From Nocardia lijiangensis NBRC 108240 (GTDB lineage Bacteria > Actinomycetota > Actinomycetes > Mycobacteriales > Mycobacteriaceae): DNA of 64,000 nucleotides. Positions 36,109 to 43,860 of the stretch are shown in pieces. The position numbers were made by a program, and so were the translations under genes. Within the stretch, counting starts at the first letter, position 1; each line of letters starts with the position of its first letter. The DNA lies in contig NZ_BDBP01000019.1 in assembly GCF_001613045.1 (NCBI RefSeq), forward strand, positions 55,235 through 119,234, given 5' to 3'. A model generated the notes under the pieces. The model did no database searches. It had not been told where the DNA came from and was given only the letters and a program-made list of their open reading frames with translations.

Positions 36109-37104
36109 ATGACCAAGATCCCCGTGCGCCACCTCGGCGAAATCCCGGTATCGGCAGTCGGTTTCGGCGCGATGGTGCTCTCACCCGGTATGTACGGAGC
36201 CGTCGACGACGACCGCGGCCTCGCCGCGCTCCGGCACGCCTTCGACCAGGGCGCCACGCTCGTCGACTCCAGCGACGGCTACGGCGTCGACGGCCACAAC
36301 GAACAACTGATCGGTCGCGCGGTCCGTGGCCGCCGCGACGAGATCATCATCGCCACCAAGTTCGGCTTCCGCATCCCGGAAGGCGCTGCGGCACACAAGT
36401 TCCCGGTCGGCTTCGCGTTCGGCGAACTGGCCGTGAACGCCGAGCCGCGTTACGTGCGCGGCTACGCCGAGCAGAGCTTGCGCAACCTGGGCACCGACGT
36501 GATCGACCTGTACTACCCGCATTTCCCCGATCCCGACGTGCCGATCGAGGAGACCGCGGGCGCGGTGGGCGAGCTGGTCGCCGACGGCCTCGTCCGCTAC
36601 CTCGGTCTGTCCAATGTCACCGCCGAGCAGCTGCGCCGCGCGCACGCCGCGCATCCCGTCCAAGCGGTGCAGGCGGAATGGTCGATGTGGCGTCCGGTCG
36701 ACCCGGAATTGCTGGCGACCGCGCGGGAATTGGGTGTCGGCGTGGTCGCATGGAGCCCGTTGGGCGCCGGCTTCCTCACCGGAACGGTCGATCGCGTCGG
36801 TGACGACGATTTCCGCGCCAACCTGCCCCGGTTCGACGCGGCCAATCTCGCGGCGAACAACGACTCGTACGCCGCGCTGCAGGGGATCGCGACCGAACTC
36901 GATATCAGCCGAAGCCAGTTGGCGCTCGCCTGGCTGCTGCACCAGGATCCGCACGTGGTCCCGATTCCGGGCAGCCGCACACCCGCGCACATCGAGGACA
37001 ACCTGTTCGCGGCGAACATCGGCCTGCACGCCGACACCCTGCGCCGCATCGAGCAGATCCTCGACGGTGTCGAAGTGGTGGGGGCGACGCTGCTGGAGAA
37101 CTGA
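36109..37104 (+). CDS. Aldo/keto reductase
   Basis: 331 residues, an (alpha/beta)8-barrel NADPH oxidoreductase. The catalytic tetrad region is seen as TLVDSSDGYGVDGHNEQLIG (Asp, Tyr) and IATKFGFR (Lys). The fourth residue lies in DLYYPHFPDPDVPIEET, where the usual YYxHRxD is YYPHFPD. VVPIPGSRTPAHIEDNL is the NADP-binding segment. It reduces aldehydes or ketones, of the YakC/AKR13-like branch. ATG 36109 is clear. Regulated, by position, by the divergent LysR. Confidence 0.92.
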   Translation: MTKIPVRHLGEIPVSAVGFGAMVLSPGMYGAVDDDRGLAALRHAFDQGATLVDSSDGYGVDGHNEQLIGRAVRGRRDEIIIATKFGFRIPEGAAAHKFPVGFAFGELAVNAEPRYVRGYAEQSLRNLGTDVIDLYYPHFPDPDVPIEETAGAVGELVADGLVRYLGLSNVTAEQLRRAHAAHPVQAVQAEWSMWRPVDPELLATARELGVGVVAWSPLGAGFLTGTVDRVGDDDFRANLPRFDAANLAANNDSYAALQGIATELDISRSQLALAWLLHQDPHVVPIPGSRTPAHIEDNLFAANIGLHADTLRRIEQILDGVEVVGATLLEN

Positions 37105-37347
37105 TCTCGGCAGGGCCGGACCGGCGGCGTGCCGACGGGACGGAGCGGTCCGGCCGAAGAATCCGACTTTCGCGGGACGATCCATCCGAGACACGCGAAC
37201 GGTGTGTCGCCCTCGGCGCGCCGACTGGATTCGCGAGGCGGCAAATCTATAGTTTTGCTCGCAACGACGCATCGACTATGAATGTGGGGTGCTGTTCACA
37301 CTCGTGATCACTTGCCTGCCATCGGATCTCCACGGTCGGAGGTCGAT
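37105..37347. other. Intergenic region, nothing certain
   Basis: 243 bp between the aldo/keto reductase and the DUF2637-like gene; no gene, no convincing hairpin. The promoter of the latter gene must lie here; the region 37245-37300 is locally AT-richer. Confidence 0.35.
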
Positions 37348-38892
37348 TTGACCATAGAGCACCCCATCGAGGACGAGGTCACGCAGCTGGCGCGACGGGT
37401 CGAAAAGGCCCGCGGACGGCTTGCCTATCAGTTCGACCCGGCTCTGACCGAGGCGTTGTCCGAAGACGAACTACACGCCGAACGCGATCTCGCCGAGCGA
37501 ATTCGCGAACAGGACCGTGGTCAGCGATGGAAAGAGGTGCAGGCCGCTGCGGTCGCCTCAGACCGCGCCCGGCACACGGCGGAAGAAATCGCAAAGGCCG
37601 ACATGCGAGATTTGTTGCTCGCCCGCAAGGCGATCGCCGCGCAGCGGCGCGAATCCAGTCCGCACGCCAAGCTTGCGTCGCTGTACCGGCACCGCGCGTG
37701 GTCGCTGCGCGCGCTGGCCGGCGTTGTCGGCGCCGGCATGCTGTGGTCCGCGGTCAATGTGCAGCACAACATCGCGCCCGGCGGACCTGGCGACCCGCTC
37801 TACTGGTTCAGCTACCTGCTGGAAGGGATGATCAGCGTCTGTCTGATCATCATCATGATCGGCACCAACAAGGTGGCCGAGTGGGGTGTCGTCGACAACC
37901 GCCGTCAGGTCGCGGCCGCCGAAATGGCGCTGCTGGCACTGACCGTCGGCCTCAACACCTACCCGTACCTGCGCGGTGGTCAGTGGTACGAGGTGGCGGT
38001 GCACGCGATCGCCCCCGTGATGATCGGCGTGGCCCTGTTGATTCACGACGCCGCGAGCGCACGGTACGGTCTCGCCATCCATCGGGCCACCGAACAGGTG
38101 CGCGAGCTGCCCGATCCCGCCGAGCAGATTCGGGCCAGCTTGCCTGCGCTCGTCGGTCTGCGTGCAGGTGCCGCGGCCGCCGCTGCCGAGCGTCGCGCGG
38201 TGCCCGTGTACGAGCCCGAGCCCGAGGTCGTCGCGGAGCGGATCGAGCTTCCGGAGGTCGACGAGTTCGACTTCGAGCAGTTCGACGACGGCGTCGAGAA
38301 GCGCCGCGCGCCGGAAGCTCCGCGGGCTACGAACGGCAGCAACGGCAAGGCGCCCCGCGAGCCGGAAGCGACCCGGGTCGCCAACGAGGTGTCCGCTCCG
38401 GCCCGCACCCCGAAGGAGGCCGAAAAGCCTGCCGTGGCAGCCAAGCCGCCTGTGGCAGCCAAGCCCGTCGTGGCAGCCAAGTCGCCCGTGGCAGCCAAGC
38501 CCGTCGTGGCAGCAGCCAAGGTGGACAAGCCGGTGGCCGAGCCTCCCCCGGTGCAGACGCCGGAGCCGGTGGCCGCCAAGGTGGTTGTCCGGCAGACGCC
38601 CCCGCCGCCGGCCAAGCCGATCGAGATCGACCCGCCAGCCGCGGCGCGCCCGGCCAAGGAGAGCTCGTCGATCAAGATGAGCACGAAGGACTCCCGCAAC
38701 GCGAAGGACTCGCGCAAGGCGGCGCCGCCGGATCCGGACGGCGCCTACCACGAGGTCGTTCGCTCGTCGGGCATCTACGACACCGGCCAGTTCCGCATCG
38801 CGGAGGCGCTGGAACAGGAGCTCGCCGAGATGCAGGAGGCGCGCAGGCGGGCGCGCACCGGCAGGCAGCGCTCGGCGCTCAGCCCGGACTAG
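37348..38892 (+). CDS. Membrane protein with cytosolic coiled coil and Ala/Lys/Pro-rich tail
   Basis: 514 residues from a TTG at 37348 with GGAGG (37338-37342) correctly spaced; the annotated-looking upstream extension lacks support. Residues 1-110 are charged and helical (HAERDLAERIREQDRGQRWKEV). Four membrane helices follow at about 120-230 (ALAGVVGAGMLWSAV, LYWFSYLLEGMISVCLIIIMIG, AEMALLALTVGLNTYPYL, HAIAPVMIGVALLI). Then comes a long low-complexity tail with five PxVAAK hexapeptides (361-391). The membrane part recalls DUF2637/Spd-like proteins of actinobacterial conjugative elements, but no transfer, replication or integrase genes are near. The final 14 bp overlap the convergent oxidoreductase gene. 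Confidence 0.75.
   Translation: MTIEHPIEDEVTQLARRVEKARGRLAYQFDPALTEALSEDELHAERDLAERIREQDRGQRWKEVQAAAVASDRARHTAEEIAKADMRDLLLARKAIAAQRRESSPHAKLASLYRHRAWSLRALAGVVGAGMLWSAVNVQHNIAPGGPGDPLYWFSYLLEGMISVCLIIIMIGTNKVAEWGVVDNRRQVAAAEMALLALTVGLNTYPYLRGGQWYEVAVHAIAPVMIGVALLIHDAASARYGLAIHRATEQVRELPDPAEQIRASLPALVGLRAGAAAAAAERRAVPVYEPEPEVVAERIELPEVDEFDFEQFDDGVEKRRAPEAPRATNGSNGKAPREPEATRVANEVSAPARTPKEAEKPAVAAKPPVAAKPVVAAKSPVAAKPVVAAAKVDKPVAEPPPVQTPEPVAAKVVVRQTPPPPAKPIEIDPPAAARPAKESSSIKMSTKDSRNAKDSRKAAPPDPDGAYHEVVRSSGIYDTGQFRIAEALEQELAEMQEARRRARTGRQRSALSPD
38428..38520 (+). repeat. In-gene tandem repeat, 18-bp unit x5
   Basis: Five near-identical 18-bp units encoding PAVAAK, PPVAAK, PVVAAK, SPVAAK and PVVAAAK (last with an extra codon). 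The core GTGGCAGCCAAG is repeated exactly. Such arrays change copy number by slippage and here lengthen a flexible cationic linker. Confidence 0.85.
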
Positions 38893-39862
38893 CGGCCGGG
38901 GTGAGCGACCGGCGCAGCCGCTGGTCGAGTTCGTCGCGATAGAACTCGAGGAAGCCGTCCGGATCCGGTCCGGCGTTCTGGAGGGAGAGGTGGTCGAAGC
39001 CCGCGTCGGTGTAGGCGCGGACGGCCTCGACGTAGCGTTGCGGATCGGAGCCGCAGGTGAAGTGATCGCGGATGTCCTCCTCGCGCACCGTGGCGCTGGC
39101 GGCGGCGAAGTTCACCGGGTTGGGTAGCTCGCTCATGACCTTCCAGCCGGCGAGCGCCCAGCGGGTCGTCTCCAGCGCGGCCTGCGCACCGGTGTGCTCG
39201 TCGGGGGCCCAGGCCAGCGGCACTTCGGCGTAGCGCGGTCCCGTGCCGCCGTGCTGGCGGTAGTGCCGGACGATCTCGGGGTCGGCGTCGGTCGCGAAAA
39301 GGCCGTCGCCGAGTTCGGCCGCGAGCTCGGCAGACCGCGGTCCGCCCGCCGCGACCGCGATCACCGGTGGCTCGTCGGGCAGGTCGAAGATCCTGGCGTC
39401 CGAGAGATGCAGGTATTGGCCCGCGTAGGACCGGTAGCCGCCGCTCCAGAGCAATCGGATGATGTCGATCGCCTCGCGCAACATGTCGTGACGCACCCGC
39501 ACCGAGTCCGGGAACTCCAGGCCGACGATGTGCTCGTTGAGCCGTTCGCCCGATCCGACACCGAGGGTGAAGCGTCCGTCGGACACCAGCGCCATGGTGG
39601 CGGCGGCCTGAGCCACGATCGCCGGGTGGTAACGCAAGATCGGGCAGGTCACGCCGGTGGCCATGCCGATGCGGTCGGTACGCGCCGCGATCGCACCGAG
39701 CACCGTCCACGCGAACGGGGAGTGGCCCTGGTTGTCGAGCCAGGGGTGGAAGTGGTCGCCGATCTCGACGAAATCGAAACCCGCTCGCTCGGCCTGCACG
39801 GCTTGGCGGATCAGCTCGGCGGGACCGAAACCCTCTGCCGCCAGCTTGTACCCGATCTGCAT
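38879..39862 (-). CDS. F420-dependent LLM-class oxidoreductase (G6PD-like family)
   Basis: 327 residues of the luciferase-like barrel. MQIGYKLAAEGFGPAELIRQAVQAERAGFDFVEIGDHFHPWL, the ATGVTCPILRYHPAIVAQAAATMALVSDGRFTLGVGSGERLNEH block and the C-terminal FDHLSLQNAGPDPDGFLEFY are typical of the F420-linked TIGR03557/glucose-6-phosphate-dehydrogenase-like group. The ATG at 39860-39862 has AAGGAGG upstream. A GTTT-N15-GGGTAG promoter (39907-39931, minus strand) lies 45 bp upstream, so SigF-type control is likely. Substrate not predictable. Confidence 0.9.
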   Translation of the reverse strand: MQIGYKLAAEGFGPAELIRQAVQAERAGFDFVEIGDHFHPWLDNQGHSPFAWTVLGAIAARTDRIGMATGVTCPILRYHPAIVAQAAATMALVSDGRFTLGVGSGERLNEHIVGLEFPDSVRVRHDMLREAIDIIRLLWSGGYRSYAGQYLHLSDARIFDLPDEPPVIAVAAGGPRSAELAAELGDGLFATDADPEIVRHYRQHGGTGPRYAEVPLAWAPDEHTGAQAALETTRWALAGWKVMSELPNPVNFAAASATVREEDIRDHFTCGSDPQRYVEAVRAYTDAGFDHLSLQNAGPDPDGFLEFYRDELDQRLRRSLTPAASPG

Positions 39863-39906
39863 CGCTACCTCCTTGGCTGGGTGTCGCCGGGCGATCACCC
39901 GGTCGG

Positions 39907-39931
39907 CTACCCCCACTAACCCTCAGCAAAC
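39907..39931 (-). promoter_or_regulatory. SigF-type promoter of F420 oxidoreductase
   Basis: On the minus strand GTTT (39928-39931), 15-nt spacer, GGGTAG (39907-39912), matching the SigF/SigB consensus GTTT-N14-17-GGGTA. It lies 45 bp before the start codon at 39862. Confidence 0.72.
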
Positions 39932-39968
39932 TGAGCGCAAGGCCACCGGCGGGTGCAAAGTGATCTAG

Positions 39969-39993
39969 GTTTGTCCTGCCCGCACCCGGGTAG
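39969..39993 (+). promoter_or_regulatory. SigF-type promoter of the glycosyltransferase-CDGSH operon
   Basis: GTTT (39969-39972), 15-nt spacer, GGGTAG (39988-39993), 43 bp before the ATG at 40037. Back to back with the minus-strand site at 39907-39931, with the same spacer length. Confidence 0.72.
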
Positions 39994-40036
39994 ATCCGCA
40001 TCGTCGCATGTCACCGTGGATCGTTCGGGAGGCCCG

Positions 40037-40288
40037 ATGGTCACAACACAGACAGACTCGGCCGTGACCCTCCCCGAATGCCGACTGCCCCGCGATCGGT
40101 GGGCAAACTCTATGGGCCCGGTGATCTCGAGGCGACTCCGCGGGAACCACCGCCCAATCGACGTCCTCCTCATCCCGCGCGGCTCCACTGCCATACGGCA
40201 CGATCGGACGACGGTGCCCGAGACGGTTCCGTGCTGTACTCGGCGTCTGCTCGACCCCGGACCCATCGAGCACCGGAGGGTCCTGTGA
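40037..40288 (+). CDS. Small protein, first gene of SigF-type operon
   Basis: 83 residues: VTTQTDSAVTLPECRLPRD, then an Arg-rich part and CCTRRLLDPGPIEHRRVL. I know no family. It is supported by GGGAGG 5 nt before its ATG, by a SigF-type promoter just upstream, and by its stop overlapping the GTG of the glycosyltransferase (GTGA). Three Cys are present (one early, a CC pair late), which might bind metal or form disulfides. Possibly only a translated leader that couples expression of the next gene. Confidence 0.5.
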   Translation: MVTTQTDSAVTLPECRLPRDRWANSMGPVISRRLRGNHRPIDVLLIPRGSTAIRHDRTTVPETVPCCTRRLLDPGPIEHRRVL

Positions 40289-41286
40289 TCGGCTACTACA
40301 TCCACCACCACGGCTCGGGTCATCTCCTCCGCGCTCGCCGCATTCGCGCCTGCCTCGGGCAACCGGTGACCGCGCTGTCCTCGCTGACCCTGTCCGACGA
40401 CGAGGTCTTGGACGATGTCGTCCACCTGCCCGCAGAGAACCCCGCCTCCACCGTCGGCGACCCCACCGCCGCGGGCGCCCTGCACTGGGCGCCGCGCCAC
40501 GACCGCGGTCTCGCCGACCGGATGGCGGCGATCGCGGCGTGGATCGCGGCCACCCGGCCGGATGCGATGGTGGTGGACGTGTCCGTCGAGGTCGCGCTGC
40601 TGGCCCGCCTGCACGGCGTGCCCGTCGTCTGCATGGCGCTGCCGGGTGCACGCACCGATCCCGCCCATCAGCTGGTGCACCGCATCGCCGAGCGGCTGAT
40701 CGCCGCGTGGCCGCGCGATCTCTACGATCCGCTGTGGCTGCGGCCGTACGCGGACAAGACCCGCTACGTCGGCGGCATCACCCGATTCGACGGCCGTCCC
40801 CCGGTGTTCCCGCCGCGCGACGAACGTCCGACCGTGCTGGTCGTCGGCGGCGCGTGCGGCGGCTCGAGCACCGCGGCGCAGGTGCGCGTCTGCGCCCTTC
40901 GTCACCCTGAATACCACTGGCGCAGCATCGGATTGGGCGACTGGGCGGACGACCCGTGGCCGGAGCTGTGCCGGGCCGACGTGATCGTGACGCACGCGGG
41001 ACAGGGCGCGGTCGCCGATGTCGCCGCCGCCGCGAAACCCGCCATCGTGGTGCCCGCGCCGCGTCCCTACGGCGAACAGGAAGCCACCGCGCACACACTC
41101 GCCTCGGCCGGAATGGCGCTCACGGTGGACCGCTGGCCCGATCTCGGCGACTGGCCCGCCCTGCTCGCGCGGGCACGCGATCTGGACACCGGCCGCTGGC
41201 GTGCGTGGCAGACGCGCGGGGCGGGCGCGCGGGCCGCCGCGGCCATCGCCGAAGTCACCGGCGAGCGGCTGCGCTCCGCCTCGTGA
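40285..41286 (+). CDS. MurG/GT28-like glycosyltransferase
   Basis: 333 residues from GTG 40285 (GGAGG upstream, overlapping the previous stop). The N-terminus IGYYIHHHGSGHLLRARRI is the glycine/His-rich acceptor loop of MurG/MGT-like GT-B enzymes. The C-terminal donor-site block is VIVTHAGQGAVADVAAAAKPAIVVPAPRPYGEQEATAHTLASAG, close to the MurG GGxxTxxE-type nucleotide-sugar region. It should transfer a sugar to a lipid or small-molecule acceptor; neither is known. No signal peptide. It is coupled by GTGA overlaps to the genes on both sides and lies under a SigF-type promoter. Confidence 0.87.
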   Translation: MIGYYIHHHGSGHLLRARRIRACLGQPVTALSSLTLSDDEVLDDVVHLPAENPASTVGDPTAAGALHWAPRHDRGLADRMAAIAAWIAATRPDAMVVDVSVEVALLARLHGVPVVCMALPGARTDPAHQLVHRIAERLIAAWPRDLYDPLWLRPYADKTRYVGGITRFDGRPPVFPPRDERPTVLVVGGACGGSSTAAQVRVCALRHPEYHWRSIGLGDWADDPWPELCRADVIVTHAGQGAVADVAAAAKPAIVVPAPRPYGEQEATAHTLASAGMALTVDRWPDLGDWPALLARARDLDTGRWRAWQTRGAGARAAAAIAEVTGERLRSAS

Positions 41287-41522
41287 GAACCGCGATCGTC
41301 GCGATCTGCCTGTGCCGCCGTTCGAAGAACTATCCCCTGTGCGACACCAGCCACCGAAACCACCGTCGCGCCCGGCGCGTAGGAAGGCGCCGCTTCCGGA
41401 TCGACAGCGCCGCAGGCGAACTCGATGCCGGGCACTTCATCGCCCAGGGCGGGAAAGCCGAAGCGCAGGAATTCATGAGGGGGAGTCGAGCGCTGTGGCG
41501 GGCGATGGTTCGGTGCGGGTGA
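41283..41522 (+). CDS. CDGSH-type iron-sulfur protein
   Basis: 79 residues from GTG 41283, overlapping the glycosyltransferase stop (GTGA). CLCRRSKNYPLCDTSH fits the CDGSH signature C-x-C-x2-(S/T)-x3-P-x-C-D-x-(S/A/T)-H, the three-Cys/one-His ligand set of a 2Fe-2S cluster; the usual Gly after Asp is Thr. The N-terminus is shorter than in most actinobacterial members. The 45-residue tail after the motif is unlike the family and may have drifted. It probably acts as a small redox or iron-sulfur sensor alongside the glycosyltransferase. Third gene of the SigF-type operon. Confidence 0.72.
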   Translation: MRTAIVAICLCRRSKNYPLCDTSHRNHRRARRVGRRRFRIDSAAGELDAGHFIAQGGKAEAQEFMRGSRALWRAMVRCG

Positions 41523-41543
41523 GCGGCGAATCTCGGTGATCAC

Positions 41544-41568
41544 GTTTCGGTAACGGGGATGCGGGTAC
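41544..41568 (+). promoter_or_regulatory. SigF-type promoter of the sigma-factor gene
   Basis: GTTT (41544-41547), 15-nt spacer, GGGTAC (41563-41568), 41 bp before the ATG at 41609. Positive autoregulation is common in this sigma family. Confidence 0.75.
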
Positions 41569-41608
41569 CCCACCAGAGTCGAATTCCGTTGGAAACGAGG
41601 TAGATCGG

Positions 41609-42439
41609 ATGAAACAGAAATCGACGGTGGGCGCCGCGGACGACGTCGGCCGGGCGGACACCTATGACAATGTCGAGCCGTGGTTCGAGAAGCTGGCGAG
41701 CCTGGAGGAGAACGACCCGAACCGGCTGCGGGTGCGGGAGGACATCGTGCGGATGTGCCTGCCGCTGGCCGAACACATTGCACGTCGCTTCGCAGGCCGC
41801 GGTGAGGCGTTCGACGACCTGCACCAAATCGCCCGCCTCGGGTTGGTGCAGGCCGTGGATCGCTTCGACGTCTCCCGCGGCAGCTCGTTCCTGTCGTTCG
41901 CGGTACCGACCGTGATGGGGGAGGTGCGGCGGCACTTCCGCGACCGCACCTGGTCGGTGCGGGTTCCGCGGCGGCTCAAGGAGATTCAGCAATCGATCGG
42001 TCCCGCCACCGAGACGCTGGCGCAGCGGCTCGGCCGCATGCCCACCGCGCGCGAACTCGCGGCCGAGCTGGAGGTGGAGCTCTCCGAGATCACCCAGGCG
42101 CTGGTCGCGAGCAACGGCTACCAGGCGGGCTCGCTGGACGCGGTGTCCCGTGACGGCGACGAGGACAGCTCCGCACGGGCCGCCGTGCACACCCTCGGCG
42201 CGGAGGAACCCTGCTACCGGCTGCTGGAGGACGCGATGGCGGTGCGCCCGCTCATCGCCGAACTGCCGGAGCGGGAGCGCCAAGTGCTGGTCATGCGGTT
42301 CTTCGAGAACAAGACTCAGACCCAGATCGCCGAGCGTCTCGCGGTGTCGCAGATGCAGATCTCGCGCATTCTCGCCAAGACGCTGAAGACGCTGCGCGAC
42401 CGGGCGCTGGGTGCGGAGACCGAGTACCGGGCAGCCTGA
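41609..42439 (+). CDS. sigF: SigF/SigB-family RNA polymerase sigma factor
   Basis: 276 residues. Region 2: VREDIVRMCLPLAEHIARRFAGRGEAFDDLHQIARLGLVQAVDRFD and GSSFLSFAVPTVMGEVRRHFRDRTWSVRVPRRLKE. Region 3 includes ETLAQRLGRMPTARELAAELEVE, and region 4 LPERERQVLVMRFFENKTQTQIAERLAVSQMQISRILAKTLKTLRD. This is the group-3 stress/development branch (SigF/SigB). Such factors are normally held by an RsbW-type anti-sigma kinase and freed by STAS antagonists; neither partner gene is adjacent here. Its own promoter matches the family consensus. One residue differs from the usual DLxQxGxxGL (LHQIARLGL). Confidence 0.9.
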   Translation: MKQKSTVGAADDVGRADTYDNVEPWFEKLASLEENDPNRLRVREDIVRMCLPLAEHIARRFAGRGEAFDDLHQIARLGLVQAVDRFDVSRGSSFLSFAVPTVMGEVRRHFRDRTWSVRVPRRLKEIQQSIGPATETLAQRLGRMPTARELAAELEVELSEITQALVASNGYQAGSLDAVSRDGDEDSSARAAVHTLGAEEPCYRLLEDAMAVRPLIAELPERERQVLVMRFFENKTQTQIAERLAVSQMQISRILAKTLKTLRDRALGAETEYRAA

Positions 42440-42445
42440 TTCGGG

Positions 42446-43030
42446 TCACCTGCCCGGGTTGCCGGGCAACCGGCAGCCCACGGTCGCGGTGATCGTCATC
42501 GAGCGGGCATCGGCGAAGACCGATAGCTCGGTGTTGCTGTCCCACTCGGCGCCGTCTGCGCCTTCGAAGGTGACGTGCCGGTCCGGCGACGAGTTACCGC
42601 CTGGCAGCATGTCCGTCGCGCCTGCTGACGCGGCCAGTGCGCGAGCCGTCTCCTGGAAACCGGGCCACGCTCCCTCCGGCAGCGAACCGTCGGCGTGATA
42701 GCGCGGCAGGACAACCCGCCTGCCGCCGGTGTGCGCGTACGGCCCGTAGCAGGGCCCGAGCGCGCGGTCCTCGCTCCGGCTCCAGCGCAGCGCGGGATCG
42801 ATCGCCGAGGCGGCGGCCGCGATCTGGTCGACGACCGAGGCGATCTGTCGCTCGGCCGCCTCGGAAGACGGCAAATCGGTCAATTCGGCTGTCGTGGCCG
42901 CGATCTCGTCCGCGGAAGGCGGCGGCGCGGGCTCGCCGAGCAGGGTGGCGCAGCCGCCGATTGTCAAGGCCACTACCGCGAGTGCGGCGCACCGGTGCAC
43001 AGCGGCAGGCCGCCGTCGCGGTCCGGTCAT
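42446..43030 (-). CDS. LppA-family lipoprotein
   Basis: 194 residues. The signal segment ALAVVALTIGGCATLLGEP carries a lipobox ending at Cys about residue 27. The body resembles mycobacterial LppA/LppB-type lipoproteins: SVVDQIAAAASAIDPALRWSRSEDRALGPC, GFQETARALAASAGATD, then DGAEWDSNTELSVFADARSMTITATVGCRLP with a paired Cys. Envelope-anchored; function unknown. The ATG at 43028-43030 is chosen as it starts just before the signal; the frame is open much further upstream without support. Convergent, 6 bp from the sigma-factor stop. Confidence 0.78.
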   Translation of the reverse strand: MTGPRRRPAAVHRCAALAVVALTIGGCATLLGEPAPPPSADEIAATTAELTDLPSSEAAERQIASVVDQIAAAASAIDPALRWSRSEDRALGPCYGPYAHTGGRRVVLPRYHADGSLPEGAWPGFQETARALAASAGATDMLPGGNSSPDRHVTFEGADGAEWDSNTELSVFADARSMTITATVGCRLPGNPGR

Positions 43031-43374
43031 CGTCGTCTCCCACGTTCCCCGCGGCCGCACGGATCGTGAGCGCGCTTCTCCGGCAATCCTATTCGCGACC
43101 GGGTAGTGCGAGGGCAAAACCGCGACGCGCCGCCGACGCGAGCCGCCACCCCCGTAGCGACTCCTCGGAGATGTCGATTCCCGAGACATCCGGCGATGTT
43201 TTGGATAGTTTGACCCTCGTTCAGTGAAGATCTGGCAAACACTATCCCTGGCCCGGTGGCGACGGAGATTCGCGCGCGCCGCGCGGCCACTAGGAGGGGG
43301 TGTGCGGTGACGGGGAAATTCGAGGCAGGCCAACAGATCGTGTGCCCGGCGCAGGGCAGTGAGGGACCGAGAAC
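43031..43374. other. Gene-free interval
   Basis: 344 bp between divergent LppA-like and hypothetical genes. It contains the inverted repeat GATGTC-N9-GACATC (43170-43190), which could be an operator or weak hairpin, and an AT-richer block near 43195-43250 where promoters would be expected. No coding frame convinces. Confidence 0.4.
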
Positions 43375-43827
43375 GTGGTGACCATCGCGCAGTTGCGGGC
43401 CGTCCTGGCGATTCTGCACATCGACCCGGACACACTCGACCCGCCCTTCGGCAGTCCGCGGGATGCCACCGCCGAGCGCGCGCTGCTGGTCGGCCTGCTG
43501 CAACACGTGGTCGGCGGCGCATCGCGCCAAGCGATGACCGCCCACGAGGATCCGGCCGAGCGGATGTGCGCCGATGCCACCGAGTTGCACGACCGCATCG
43601 GCGCGATGGCGGCGGACGCCACCGCCGAGCCCGCGCCGGCACTGCTCGCGGCCGCGGCCCGGTCGTCCGACGCCACCGCCGCGCTGCTCGAGCTGAGCCG
43701 CAACCCCGCGGGCGGCGAGGCCGAATCCCGCTGGCAGCGTGCGCTGACCGATCTCGGGCAGGCCTATCACCTGCTCAACGACGAGTACGTCGGCCGATCG
43801 AACACCACAACGGCCCCGCTTCGTTGA
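43375..43827 (+). CDS. Hypothetical helical protein
   Basis: 150 residues, not recognised. The N-terminus TIAQLRAVLAILHIDPDTLDPPF is followed by Ala/Glu/Arg-rich helices (ERALLVGLLQHVV, EPAPALLAAAARSSDATAALLEL) and ends QAYHLLNDEYVGRSNTT. No signal peptide, membrane helix or catalytic motif. GTG start at 43375 is plausible without a strong ribosome site. Strong GC-rich third positions support coding. Convergent with the antiporter gene. Confidence 0.6.
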   Translation: MVTIAQLRAVLAILHIDPDTLDPPFGSPRDATAERALLVGLLQHVVGGASRQAMTAHEDPAERMCADATELHDRIGAMAADATAEPAPALLAAAARSSDATAALLELSRNPAGGEAESRWQRALTDLGQAYHLLNDEYVGRSNTTTAPLR

Positions 43828-43860
43828 GGGGTCGTGCGGGGTGCCGCCCGGGCGGGGGCG

